Assembly (NCBI RefSeq): GCF_000300005.1
Contig: NC_018691.1
Location: forward strand, 3,658,001 to 3,722,000
DNA: 64,000 nucleotides
Direction of reading: 5' to 3'
Source of the DNA: Alloalcanivorax dieselolei B5
GTDB taxonomy: Bacteria; Pseudomonadota; Gammaproteobacteria; Pseudomonadales; Alcanivoracaceae
Positions 1 through 8,356 of the stretch are shown piece after piece; positions within the stretch are counted from its first letter, which is position 1, and each line of letters opens with the position of its first letter. A program made the translations under genes and the position numbers. Under the pieces are notes generated by a model, which made no database searches, was not told the origin of the DNA, and saw only the letters and a program-made list of their open reading frames with translations.

Positions 1-1
1 G

Positions 2-871
2 TATAAGCAGGGCATCAGCTACGCTTCCGCCGACGCGGTGGCGTTCGCCGACCAGTCCATGGAAGCGGTCAGCTACTACGCGATCCAGGCTTCCGCCGAT
101 CTGGCCGAGGAGCGCGGCGCCTACCAGACCTTCGACGGTTCCCTGTGGAGCCAGGGCGTGCTGCCGATCGACTCCATCGACATCCTGGTGAAACAGCGTG
201 GCGAAGACTATTGCACGGTGGATCGCAGCCAGACCCTGGATTGGGACAGCGTTCGTGAAAGAGCGCGCCAGGGCATGCGCAATTCCAACGTGATGGCGAT
301 CGCGCCCACCGCCACCATCGCCAACATCACCGGCGTGTCCCAGTCCATCGAGCCCACGTATCAGAACCTGTACGTGAAATCGAACCTGTCCGGCGAATTC
401 ACCGTGGTCAATCCGTATCTGGTGAACGCCCTCAAGGAACGCGGTCTGTGGGACAACGTGATGGTCAACGACCTCAAGTACTACGACGGTTCCGTGCAGC
501 CGATCGAGCGGGTGCCGGCGGACCTGAAGGAACGCTTCCGTACCGCCTTCGAGGTGGAGCCGCGCTGGCTGGTGGAATCCGCCAGCCGCCGCCAGAAGTG
601 GATCGATCAGGCCCAGTCCCTGAACCTGTACATCGCCGAGGCCAATGGTAAGAAACTGGATGTGACCTACAAAATGGCGTGGCTGCTGGGTCTGAAAACC
701 ACCTATTACCTGCGTGCCATCGGCGCCACCCAGACCGAGAAGTCCACGGTCAACGACAACAAGCTCAACCGGGTATCCGCCGTGGCGGAGGAGCCGGCCC
801 AGTTCGACAAGGCGGCGGATGTGCCGCAGGCCTGCTCCCTCGACGACCCGGACTGCGAGGCGTGCCAATAA
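2..871 (+). CDS. nrdA: Ribonucleoside-diphosphate reductase alpha subunit, C-terminal part
   Basis: This is the 3' end of a class Ia ribonucleotide reductase large subunit, which reduces ribonucleoside diphosphates to deoxyribonucleotides. The frame is open from base 2, so the gene begins upstream of the window. Visible family marks are the block [18 protein letters not shown] about 100 residues into the visible part and the C-terminal tail [12 protein letters not shown], whose two cysteines re-reduce the active-site disulfide. It lies 140 bp upstream of nrdB on the same strand, the usual nrdAB arrangement, with an unusual hairpin-rich spacer between them. The identity is secure; only the N-terminal part is missing. 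Confidence 0.97.
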   Translation, partial: YKQGISYASADAVAFADQSMEAVSYYAIQASADLAEERGAYQTFDGSLWSQGVLPIDSIDILVKQRGEDYCTVDRSQTLDWDSVRERARQGMRNSNVMAIAPTATIANITGVSQSIEPTYQNLYVKSNLSGEFTVVNPYLVNALKERGLWDNVMVNDLKYYDGSVQPIERVPADLKERFRTAFEVEPRWLVESASRRQKWIDQAQSLNLYIAEANGKKLDVTYKMAWLLGLKTTYYLRAIGATQTEKSTVNDNKLNRVSAVAEEPAQFDKAADVPQACSLDDPDCEACQ

Positions 872-881
872 AGACGCAAGC

Positions 882-947
882 ACGCTTACACGCTGGCACG
901 CACCACGCCTTTTTGCGTGCCAGCGTGAAGCGTGTTGCGTGTAAGCG
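882..947 (+). repeat. Imperfect long hairpin with an alternative arm in the nrdA-nrdB spacer
   Basis: Bases 882-902 and 914-933 are reverse complements except for one missing base, giving a stem of about 20 bp with an 11-nt loop that contains CCTTTTT-like sequence. The 11-mer CGCTTACACGC (884-893 region) also has an exact complement GCGTGTAAGCG at 937-947, so a second, mutually exclusive pairing exists. There is no proper U-tract after either stem. It may reduce read-through or stabilise the nrdA transcript end, or it may be a decayed repeat element. The role is inferred. Confidence 0.7.
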
Positions 948-1011
948 GCTTCTTTAAAGAATGCACCACCAGTGACGCCAAGGCGCCACCCTGAAAGAAT
1001 GGAGAAATCAC

Positions 1012-2325
1012 ATGCTGAGCTGGGACGATTTTGATGCGCAAGAGACGCCCGCCAACAAGCAGCCCCGCGTCGCACAGCCGACGCCGCCGCAATCTGAGCC
1101 GGTCGCTGAGAAAGCGGCATCTGCACCTCAAGCACCGGCAGCGGGAAGTGCAGCGAATGCTGAACCTCAGAAAGAGCGAGGAAGAGCCGCTGACGCCGCC
1201 AACGAAAGCGCCCGGGAACGCGCCCTGAGCGATGCCGTGGCCCGTGCCCGGCAGGCGGTGGAGAAAATGGACATCGCCGAAGGCGTGGCCGAGCTGGAAG
1301 GCACCGCCGGCCGCGTGCAAGTGGACGACAAGCGGATGATCAACTGCCGCGCCGACCTCAACCAGCTGGTGCCCTTCAAGTACGACTGGGCCTGGCAGAA
1401 ATACCTGGACGGCTGCGCCAACCACTGGATGCCCCAGGAAATCAACATGAACGCGGACCTGGCGCTGTGGAAGCGGACGGACGGCCTGACCGAGGACGAG
1501 CGCCGCATCGTCAAGCGCAACCTGGGCTTCTTCTCCACCGCCGATTCCCTGGTGGCCAACAACCTGGTACTGGCTCTGTACCGGCTGATCACCAACCCCG
1601 AGTGCCGCCAGTACATCCTGCGCCAGTCCTTCGAGGAGGCGATCCACACCCACGCCTACCAGTACTGCATCGAATCCCTGGGCATGGATGAAGGCGAGAT
1701 CTTCAACATGTACCGGGAAATCCCCTCCGTGGCCAAGAAGGCGCAATGGGGCATTGAGTACACCCGCGAACTGTCCGATCCGAAGTTCACCACCGGCACC
1801 GAGGAAACCGACAAGGCGCTACTGCAGAACCTGATTGCGTTCTACTGCGTACTGGAAGGTATTTTCTTCTATTGCGGCTTCACCCAGATTCTGTCCATGG
1901 GCCGTCGCAACAAGATGACCGGCGTGGCCGAACAGTTCCAGTACATCCTGCGTGACGAGTCCATGCACGTGAACTTCGGCGTCGACGTGATCAACCAGAT
2001 CAAGCTGGAAAACCCGCATTTGTGGGATCAGGCCATGCGTGACCAGGCCACCCAGATGATCCTGGAAGGCACCGAGCTGGAGATTCAGTACGCCCGCGAT
2101 ACCATGCCCCGTGGTGTATTGGGCATGAACGCCGCGATGATGGAAGAGTATCTGCAGTTCATCGCCAACCGTCGTCTCACTCAGTTGGGGCTGCCCGAAC
2201 AGTTCAAGGGCGTCAGCAATCCCTTCCCCTGGATGAGCGAGATCATGGACCTGCGCAAGGAGAAGAACTTCTTCGAGACCCGGGTCACCGAGTATCAGGT
2301 CGGTGGCGCGCTGAGCTGGGACTGA
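1012..2325 (+). CDS. nrdB: Ribonucleoside-diphosphate reductase beta subunit
   Basis: This is the class Ia small subunit that carries the diiron centre and tyrosyl radical and pairs with NrdA. The 437-residue protein starts MLSWDDFD and ends GGALSWD. The core runs from about residue 95 ([20 protein letters not shown]) and includes [12 protein letters not shown], the [12 protein letters not shown] helix and the metal-ligand block [10 protein letters not shown]. Residues about 10-90 form a Pro/Ala/Glu-rich linker, as in Pseudomonas NrdB and unlike the shorter enterobacterial protein. A GGAGA ribosome site precedes the ATG. A strong hairpin follows the stop. It is probably co-transcribed with nrdA. 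Confidence 0.97.
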   Translation: MLSWDDFDAQETPANKQPRVAQPTPPQSEPVAEKAASAPQAPAAGSAANAEPQKERGRAADAANESARERALSDAVARARQAVEKMDIAEGVAELEGTAGRVQVDDKRMINCRADLNQLVPFKYDWAWQKYLDGCANHWMPQEINMNADLALWKRTDGLTEDERRIVKRNLGFFSTADSLVANNLVLALYRLITNPECRQYILRQSFEEAIHTHAYQYCIESLGMDEGEIFNMYREIPSVAKKAQWGIEYTRELSDPKFTTGTEETDKALLQNLIAFYCVLEGIFFYCGFTQILSMGRRNKMTGVAEQFQYILRDESMHVNFGVDVINQIKLENPHLWDQAMRDQATQMILEGTELEIQYARDTMPRGVLGMNAAMMEEYLQFIANRRLTQLGLPEQFKGVSNPFPWMSEIMDLRKEKNFFETRVTEYQVGGALSWD

Positions 2326-2333
2326 GTCCGCCG

Positions 2334-2368
2334 AAAGGCAGCGGGGACCAACGGCACCCGCTGCCTTT
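2334..2368 (+). terminator. Hairpin terminator after nrdB
   Basis: AAAGGCAGCGGG at 2334-2345 pairs perfectly with CCCGCTGCCTTT at 2357-2368 around an 11-nt loop, 9 bases after the nrdB stop. The following T-run is weak (CTGTTTT about 10 bases on), so termination may be only partly intrinsic. Confidence 0.7.
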
Positions 2369-2460
2369 CATGGCCTGTTTTACCGGCCTGTCGGCATGAC
2401 GGCAATTGTTCTCGTGCCATTTCCTTGGCACCATTCCCCTATCCACACAGGGAGGCCTTC

Positions 2461-2673
2461 ATGAGCCAACACGATCAGGACCACGATACCCTAGAGGAAG
2501 CGCGGGAACTGCTCGACACCATCGAGCAGGTGGAAGAAGCCCTGACGGTGATGACCACCGTGGTGGCCCAGCTCAAGGAGCAGGTGGCCACCCATCTGGA
2601 AGACGATACCGAGGAAATAACCGCCGAGGAATTTCTCGAGCGCTGTGAAAACCTGGCCGGTACCTGGCACTGA
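2461..2673 (+). CDS. Small acidic helical protein, unknown function
   Basis: A 70-residue, strongly acidic protein (MSQHDQDHDTLEEARELL at the start) predicted from its heptad-like Leu/Val/Glu pattern to be a single long helix or coiled coil. There is no signal peptide or membrane segment. The start at 2461 is preferred over an upstream in-frame ATG at 2425 because AGGGAGG lies 6-12 bases before it. It is a monocistronic unit between the nrdB hairpin and the terminator at 2769. I do not recognise the family. Confidence 0.7.
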   Translation: MSQHDQDHDTLEEARELLDTIEQVEEALTVMTTVVAQLKEQVATHLEDDTEEITAEEFLERCENLAGTWH

Positions 2674-2768
2674 GCCCTTAATTTGGTTAAACCGGCGCTG
2701 ATTGGATAATCCGATGACATCCATCAGCCAATCCACGCGCAACCGGGCGCCCAAGGCGTTATAGTGTG

Positions 2769-2803
2769 AGACGGCGTTGACCGGAAGGTCGCGCCGTCTT
2801 TTT
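2769..2803 (+). terminator. Rho-independent terminator
   Basis: AGACGGCG at 2769-2776 pairs with CGCCGTCT at 2792-2799 and runs straight into TTTTT at 2799-2803. It ends the small-gene transcript about 95 bases after its stop and isolates the next gene. Confidence 0.85.
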
Positions 2804-2885
2804 ACATGTTGCCGCACTGCTTTCCATGTAAGAATTGCTGCATATAAAGTTGCTGCGTTGTTGCTGCGTTAGGGAGCCCCTGTTC

Positions 2886-4529
2886 ATGAAAGCGTCGGAT
2901 CTCTTTGTCCGTGCCCTGGAAGCCGAAGGCGTCGAATACCTGTTCGCCATCCCCGGGGAAGAGAACCTGGATCTGCTGGAATCCCTGCGGGGATCCAAGA
3001 AAATCAAACTGGTCATTACCCGCCACGAGCAAGCCGCCGGTTTCATGGCCGCCACCTACGGCCGCTTCACCGGGAAGGCCGGCGTCTGTCTGTCCACCCT
3101 GGGGCCCGGCGCCACCAACCTGGTCACCGCCGCCGCCTACGCCCAGCTCGGCGCCATGCCGATGGTGATGATCACCGGCCAGAAGCCGATCAAGTCCAGT
3201 AAACAGGGTCAGTTCCAGATCATCGACGTGGTCGACATGATGCGTCCGCTGACCAAGTTCACCAAGCAGGTGGTCAGCGGCGACACCATTCCCGCCCGCA
3301 TCCGCGAGGCGTTCCGTCTGTCCCAGGAGGAGCGCCCCGGCGCCACCCATCTGGAACTGCCGGAAGACATCGCCCGCGAACATTCCACCATGCCGGTATT
3401 GGAGCCGAGCCTGACGCGCCGGCCCATCGCCGAGGACAAGGCCATCTGCCGCGCCGTGGAAGCGATCCAGAACGCGCGCAAACCACTGATCCTGGTGGGC
3501 GCCGGCGGCAACCGCAAGCTGACCAGCAAGATGCTGCGCCAGTTCATGGACAAGCTGGGCATTCCGGTGGTCACCACGCAGATGGGCAAAGGCGTGGTGG
3601 ATGAAACCGGGCCTCACTTCCTCGGCAATACCGCGCTGTCCGATGGCGACTTCGTGCACCGCGCCATTAGCGCCGCCGACCTGATCATCAACATTGGCCA
3701 TGACGTGGTGGAAAAGCCACCGTTCTTCATGCGCCCCGGCGGGCCGGAAGTGGTACACATCAACTTCAACTCCGCCCAGGTGGACCCGGTCTACTTCCCG
3801 CAAATCGAAGTGGTCGGCGATATCGCCAACAGCCTGTGGCAGCTCAAGGAGCGCCTGGACCCGCAGGAGCATTGGAGCTTCGCCGACTTCCACCGGGTGC
3901 GCGATGCGCTGCAGAAGCACATCAACGAAGGCGCCCGTGACGACCGTTTCCCGATGCTGCCCCAGCGGCTGGTGCACGAGGTGCGCAAGGTGATGCCGGA
4001 CGACGGCGTCATCGCCCTGGACAACGGCATGTACAAAATCTGGTTCGCCCGCAACTACCCGGCCACTCACCCCAACACGGTGTTGCTGGATAACGCTCTG
4101 GCCAGCATGGGCGCCGGCCTGCCCTCGGCGATGGCGGCGAAGATGGTTCATCCCAATCGCCGGGTTCTGTCGGTCTGCGGCGACGGCGGCTTCATGATGA
4201 ATTCCCAGGAGCTGGAAACCGCGGTGCGCATGGGGCTGGATCTGGTGGTGCTGATTCTGCGCGACGACGGCTACGGCATGATCAAGTGGAAACAGAGCCA
4301 GATGGACTTCCACGATTTCGGCCTGGATTTCCACAATCCGGATTTCGTCGCCTACGCCAAGGCCTATGGCGCCGAGGGACACCGGGTGGAAAGCAGCGAT
4401 CAGCTGGTTCCCCTGGTGGAGAGCTGCTTCGAGGCTGGCGGCGTTCACGTCATCGACCTGCCGGTGGACTACTCCCAGAACGACCGCATTCTCAACCAGG
4501 AAATCCGCGAGTTGAGCAGCAAGGTCTGA
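2886..4529 (+). CDS. Acetolactate synthase, large-subunit type (AlsS-like)
   Basis: A 547-residue thiamine-diphosphate enzyme predicted to condense two pyruvates into acetolactate. The N-terminal ThDP pyrimidine-binding domain has the catalytic Glu in FAIPGEENLDLL; a central Rossmann domain follows; the C-terminal domain has the Mg/ThDP motif GDGGFMMNSQELETAVRMG. The C-terminus (DLPVDYSQNDR) resembles catabolic AlsS rather than IlvB. The ATG at 2886 is preferred over one at 2835 because AGGGAG sits just upstream and the alignment begins there. No small subunit (ilvH/ilvN) or acetolactate decarboxylase lies next to it, so it stands alone between two terminators. A related ThDP decarboxylase activity cannot be excluded. 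Confidence 0.88.
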   Translation: MKASDLFVRALEAEGVEYLFAIPGEENLDLLESLRGSKKIKLVITRHEQAAGFMAATYGRFTGKAGVCLSTLGPGATNLVTAAAYAQLGAMPMVMITGQKPIKSSKQGQFQIIDVVDMMRPLTKFTKQVVSGDTIPARIREAFRLSQEERPGATHLELPEDIAREHSTMPVLEPSLTRRPIAEDKAICRAVEAIQNARKPLILVGAGGNRKLTSKMLRQFMDKLGIPVVTTQMGKGVVDETGPHFLGNTALSDGDFVHRAISAADLIINIGHDVVEKPPFFMRPGGPEVVHINFNSAQVDPVYFPQIEVVGDIANSLWQLKERLDPQEHWSFADFHRVRDALQKHINEGARDDRFPMLPQRLVHEVRKVMPDDGVIALDNGMYKIWFARNYPATHPNTVLLDNALASMGAGLPSAMAAKMVHPNRRVLSVCGDGGFMMNSQELETAVRMGLDLVVLILRDDGYGMIKWKQSQMDFHDFGLDFHNPDFVAYAKAYGAEGHRVESSDQLVPLVESCFEAGGVHVIDLPVDYSQNDRILNQEIRELSSKV

Positions 4530-4623
4530 GTTGACGACACCGGGCGGCGCGAACGGATTCATAATCCGGCGCCGCGGAGTGATTCCGTACCGGCACCTTG
4601 AATAACAATCGCGCACTCCTTGA

Positions 4624-4650
4624 AGACGCCTCCCGGGGCGTCTCTTTTTT
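4624..4650 (+). terminator. Rho-independent terminator after the acetolactate synthase
   Basis: AGACGCC at 4624-4630 pairs with GGCGTCT at 4637-4643, followed by CTTTTTT (4644-4650). This is a textbook intrinsic terminator about 95 bases after the stop codon. Confidence 0.88.
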
Positions 4651-4685
4651 GTGGCCTGCCGTCCATGGCGGCCACCCTGCGGGCC

Positions 4686-4756
4686 GATTCGCTGGCAAGC
4701 CAGCTTCCCACACAGGGGCCACGAAGCCGCTGTGGGAAGCGAGTTCACTCGCGAAC
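4686..4756. repeat. REP-like inverted pair, copy 1
   Basis: Two GC-rich half-elements face each other: GATTCGCTGGCAAGCCAGC...TCCCACA at 4686-4713 and TGTGGGAAGCGAGTTCACTC...GCGAA at 4731-4756. Each half is itself a small hairpin. This is the layout of Pseudomonas-type REP doublets found between genes. A diverged copy of the same layout lies at 60894-60967. The rest of the spacer 4530-4847 holds only the terminator above; I see no gene in it. Confidence 0.75.
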
Positions 4757-4847
4757 AGCGAGCATCCCCGGTATCAAACCACGATTGGCAAGCCCCGGAT
4801 TACCTGCCAACATCCCTGCCTGAACGGCCCAATCCCCGGAGGTTGTG

Positions 4848-5342
4848 ATGTGGTTATCGCACTACTCGACACTGGCCCGCTACAACCAGTGGCAAAACCA
4901 GCAACACTACCAACTCTGCGACAGGCTGGACGACACCCAGCGCAAGGCGGACCGGGGCCTGTTCTTTCACTCCATCCATGGCACGCTCAACCATCTTCTG
5001 CTCGCCGACCGGCTGTGGCTGGGCCGGTTCCTTGACCGCCCTTTTCATGTCCAGAGACTGGATCAGGAGCTGTATGAGGATTTCGATCAATTATGGCGCG
5101 AACGGGAAAATACCGATCAGGCCATCCTCGACTATATCGCCGGGCTCGAGGAAAGCCGTCTGGACGGAGAGCTCAGCTACGTCTCCGCCTCCACCGGCCA
5201 ATCCCGAAGCCAGCCGTTGCGGCTTTGCCTGACTCATTTTTTCAACCACCAGACCCACCATCGCGGCCAGATCACCACCGCCTATGGCCAGCTGGGCCAT
5301 GATGTGGGCGTCACGGACTTGATCTTCATGCCTTCTCTATGA
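4848..5342 (+). CDS. DinB-fold putative metal-dependent enzyme
   Basis: A 164-residue DinB/YfiT-like four-helix protein. Family members bind a divalent metal through a His triad and act as thiol-dependent transferases or hydrolases of varied substrates. Candidate ligands are visible: HSIHGTLNH (His41, 44, 49) near the N-terminus and HFFNHQTHHRGQ (His130, 134, 137, 138) near the C-terminus. GGAGG at 4838-4842 serves either the ATG at 4848 or a GTG one codon earlier. The gene stands alone, ending 50 bp before the antiporter. Substrate unknown. Confidence 0.8.
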   Translation: MWLSHYSTLARYNQWQNQQHYQLCDRLDDTQRKADRGLFFHSIHGTLNHLLLADRLWLGRFLDRPFHVQRLDQELYEDFDQLWRERENTDQAILDYIAGLEESRLDGELSYVSASTGQSRSQPLRLCLTHFFNHQTHHRGQITTAYGQLGHDVGVTDLIFMPSL

Positions 5343-5393
5343 CGCGAACTGCGGTACTCTGATTCTCAAGCGATTGTACTCACAGGACGCGCC

Positions 5394-7352
5394 ATGCCCG
5401 ATGCTCTCACTCTTGTCGTGATTCTGCTCGCCACCGCGGTGTTCGCCGTGGTGCTGTTCCGGCGTCTGCATCTGCCTCCAATCCTGGCGTATCTCGGAGC
5501 CGGGGTTCTGGCCGGACCGGGGGGGCTGGGCTGGGTCGACGATACCTCCGGCATGCAGTATCTGGCCGAGTTCGGCATTGTCTTTCTGTTGTTCTCCCTG
5601 GGGCTGGAATTTTCCATACCGCGTCTGCTTGCCCTGCGCCGGGTGGTATTCGGCGCCGGACCGCTGCAGGTGCTGCTGACCGGCCTGCCGGTACTGCTGA
5701 TCATGTGGCTGCTGGATTTCCCACTGGCCATCGCCCTGATCGCCGGTGGCGCTTTCGCGCTGTCGTCCACCGCCATCGTGATCCGCGATCTGATCGCCCG
5801 GGGCGCGGTCAACACCGGCTATGGCCGCGCCAGCACCGGCATTCTGCTGTTCCAGGATCTGGCGGCGGTGATCATGCTGGTGCTGTTGCCGGTCCTCGCG
5901 CATCCGGAAATCGGCGATCCGTTCATCACCGCCGGGACGACATTGGGCAAAGCCCTGTTGTTGTTCTTTGGCATCTACGTGATTGGCAAGTGGGTACTGC
6001 CCCGCGCCCTGGAGGAAACCGGCCGCGCCCGTTCCGATGAAGTGTTCGTGATGACGGCTCTGCTGCTGGCGCTGCTGGCCGCCTGGGTGACCCATGCCCT
6101 GGGCTTGTCCATGGCTCTGGGCGCTTTTCTGGCCGGCATGATGCTTGGCGAAAGTCACTTCCGTCATCAGATCGAAGCCGATATCCGGCCCTTCCGTGAT
6201 CTGCTTCTGGGACTGTTTTTCATGGGCGTGGGCATGCTGGTGTCCCCGCAGCTGTTCGCCAAACACTGGTATTGGATCCTGCTCGGCGCCGCCGCTCTAA
6301 TGGTATTCAAATCAGTGCTAATAGCGGCGCTATTGACGTTGCTGGGCGAACGTAAGGAAACGGCCCTGCGCAGCGGTATCATGCTGGCGCAGGGCGGCGA
6401 ATTCGGTTTCGTGCTGGTGACCCTGGCGGTGTCACACGGCCTGATGAACAGCGAACAGGCCGGCATCCTGATATCGATCGCCGTGCTGACCATGGCGGCC
6501 ACCCCGGCGCTGTTGGAGCACAGCCGCACCCTCACCCGTCACCTGCTCCGGCGCTGGGAACAGGAACCGGACACCCCGGCGGTTGACGAGAACACCAGTG
6601 GGCACGTATTGCTGTGCGGTTATGGCCGCGTCGGTCAGAACCTGATGCGCTATCTGAACCGCTTTCATCATCAGGCCGTGGCCATCGATACCGACCTGGT
6701 GCGGATTCAGGAAGCCAGCCAGGCCGGCGAACGCATTATCTTTGGCGACGCCACCCGCAAGGAGATCCTGGAACGGGCCGGTATTCATCGCGCCAGCCTG
6801 CTGGTGGTCACCTTCGACGACGCACGACAGGCCGAGCGTATCCTGCATACCGCCCATCAGCTGTGTCCGGACTTGCGGATTCTGGTGCGCACTCGCGACG
6901 ACACCCATCTGGATGAGTTGCTGCAGGCTGGCGCCGCCGAAGTGGTGCCGGAAGTGCTGGAAGCCTCGCTGATGCTGGTGGCCCATGCCCTGATGATGCT
7001 GGATACGCCGTTCGGCAAAGTGCTGGCCATGCTGCGTCAGAGCCGTCGCGAACGCTACAAGCTGCTGCACGGCTACTATCATGGTGAGTCGCTGCCCACC
7101 AGCGACAGCGCCGGCAATCCCTATCGGCTTCTGCACGCGGTCACCCTCGACGAACAGGCCGCGTGTATCGGCAAAACTCTGGGCGACCTGGACCTGCCCG
7201 CCCGCAAGGTGGAAGTGCAGACCCTGCGCCGGCAGGAACAGACCATCCATCACCCGGCCGCGGATCAGACGCTGATGGCCGGTGACATTCTCATTCTCTA
7301 CGGGCCTTTGGAAGCGGTGGAAGCCATCGAGGAAAAACTGCTCGGCGGCTAA
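5394..7352 (+). CDS. Kef/YbaL-type monovalent cation:proton antiporter
   Basis: A 652-residue CPA2-family inner-membrane antiporter, likely K+/H+. Roughly residues 1-380 form about a dozen membrane helices (start MPDALTLVVILLATAVFAVV; conserved FGIVFLLFSLGLEFS and AQGGEFGFVL). A RCK/TrkA-N Rossmann domain starts near residue 400 (HVLLCGYGRVGQNLMRYL, then FGDATRKEILERAGI), followed by a TrkA-C-like domain, which together gate transport by nucleotide binding. AGGA lies before the ATG. The 3' end overlaps the convergent AraC gene by 3 bases. No KefF/KefG-like ancillary subunit is adjacent. Confidence 0.92.
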   Translation: MPDALTLVVILLATAVFAVVLFRRLHLPPILAYLGAGVLAGPGGLGWVDDTSGMQYLAEFGIVFLLFSLGLEFSIPRLLALRRVVFGAGPLQVLLTGLPVLLIMWLLDFPLAIALIAGGAFALSSTAIVIRDLIARGAVNTGYGRASTGILLFQDLAAVIMLVLLPVLAHPEIGDPFITAGTTLGKALLLFFGIYVIGKWVLPRALEETGRARSDEVFVMTALLLALLAAWVTHALGLSMALGAFLAGMMLGESHFRHQIEADIRPFRDLLLGLFFMGVGMLVSPQLFAKHWYWILLGAAALMVFKSVLIAALLTLLGERKETALRSGIMLAQGGEFGFVLVTLAVSHGLMNSEQAGILISIAVLTMAATPALLEHSRTLTRHLLRRWEQEPDTPAVDENTSGHVLLCGYGRVGQNLMRYLNRFHHQAVAIDTDLVRIQEASQAGERIIFGDATRKEILERAGIHRASLLVVTFDDARQAERILHTAHQLCPDLRILVRTRDDTHLDELLQAGAAEVVPEVLEASLMLVAHALMMLDTPFGKVLAMLRQSRRERYKLLHGYYHGESLPTSDSAGNPYRLLHAVTLDEQAACIGKTLGDLDLPARKVEVQTLRRQEQTIHHPAADQTLMAGDILILYGPLEAVEAIEEKLLGG

Positions 7353-8356
7353 TGCTCGCGGCGCCAGCGCTTGGGGCCGACACCGGCCCATTGACGAAAC
7401 GCCCGGGTAAAAGCGCTGTGCTCGGAGTAACCGAGCAGCGCCGCCACTTCCGTCAGTTCCAGGCGGCCGTCCGCCAGGTATTCCCGGGCCATCTGGTAAC
7501 GCACCCTCTGCAACACGGCCTGGAACGTCTCCCCCTGTTCCGCCAGACGGCGTTGCATGGTACGTGCACTGACATGATGGCGTTCCGCCAGAGCTTCCAG
7601 CGTCGGCCGCCCTTCGCGCATCAAACGCACCAGGTCGGCGTCATAGGGCGACCCCGCGCGCGGCTGACGTTCCAGTAACGACTGCGCCTGCCGGTCCAGG
7701 ATATCCACCAGGCCCGGATCCGGCGCGCCCAGCGGCAGCGTCAGATAGGTCAGCGGTATCCGCAACACCGTCCATGCGCAATCGAAGCGCACTTCCGCGC
7801 CGAAAAACGCCCGATAAGGCGCCGGATCCACCGGCTCGGGGTTAACGAAATGCACCGCCTCCACCGGCAAATTCCGACCCACCAGGTTGCGAATGAACTG
7901 CACCACCGCCGCCACGCCGGTCTCATCCACCAGAGCACCCGGACGACCGCGTTCCACGCCCCAACGCACCTCCAGACTATTGCCCACCGTGGCCACCCGG
8001 GCTGGATTCACGTCATAAACCAACCGGTGATACCGCTCCAGCCGCGCCAGCGCTTCGCCCAGTGTGCCGCAGTGGGACACCACATAGCCAAGCACATCGA
8101 AATGCCGGGCGGTGATGGTACGCGCCACCGCCAGCCCCAGGGCCGGCTCATCCAGGTGCTGGCTGGCAATCTCAAGACTGTGCCGCCAGAACGCCAGCGG
8201 CACTTTCTCCAACCCATCCTCGGCCAGCACCGTCGGCGCGCCCAGCAACGCCTCGGCCTCCACCCCCTGGCTTTCCAGGTAATCGTAAAGCAACCGCACA
8301 TAGGCGGCGGCCACATAATTTTCGGCGGAAGCCGTCATTGTCGTATCGTCGATCAT
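7349..8356 (-). CDS. AraC-family transcriptional regulator
   Basis: A 335-residue regulator with an N-terminal arabinose-binding-like (PF12625-type) ligand domain and a C-terminal double helix-turn-helix: LEALAERHHVSARTMQRRL and the family signature VAALLGYSEHSAFTRAFRQWAG. Its ATG overlaps the stop of the upstream Na/Pi cotransporter gene in an ATGA, so the two are translationally coupled, and it may respond to a solute linked to that transporter. The ligand is unknown. Confidence 0.88.
   Translation of the reverse strand: MIDDTTMTASAENYVAAAYVRLLYDYLESQGVEAEALLGAPTVLAEDGLEKVPLAFWRHSLEIASQHLDEPALGLAVARTITARHFDVLGYVVSHCGTLGEALARLERYHRLVYDVNPARVATVGNSLEVRWGVERGRPGALVDETGVAAVVQFIRNLVGRNLPVEAVHFVNPEPVDPAPYRAFFGAEVRFDCAWTVLRIPLTYLTLPLGAPDPGLVDILDRQAQSLLERQPRAGSPYDADLVRLMREGRPTLEALAERHHVSARTMQRRLAEQGETFQAVLQRVRYQMAREYLADGRLELTEVAALLGYSEHSAFTRAFRQWAGVGPKRWRREH

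Noticed and set aside
882-947. Possible insertion-sequence ends or attachment site between nrdA and nrdB
   Set aside because: The inverted repeat encloses only a loop, no transposase gene, and there is no target-site duplication.
886-1746. Minus-strand frame opposite nrdB
   Set aside because: It is an antisense shadow with no ribosome site; nrdB is certain on the plus strand.
2802-4748. A 648-codon open frame on the minus strand opposite the acetolactate synthase
   Set aside because: It is a His/Gly/Gln-rich antisense shadow typical of GC-rich coding DNA. The plus-strand frame has full ThDP-enzyme motifs.
4598-5035. Plus-strand open frames through the REP-like spacer
   Set aside because: They cross a terminator and a repeat element and run into the DinB gene out of frame; there is no ribosome site or family resemblance.
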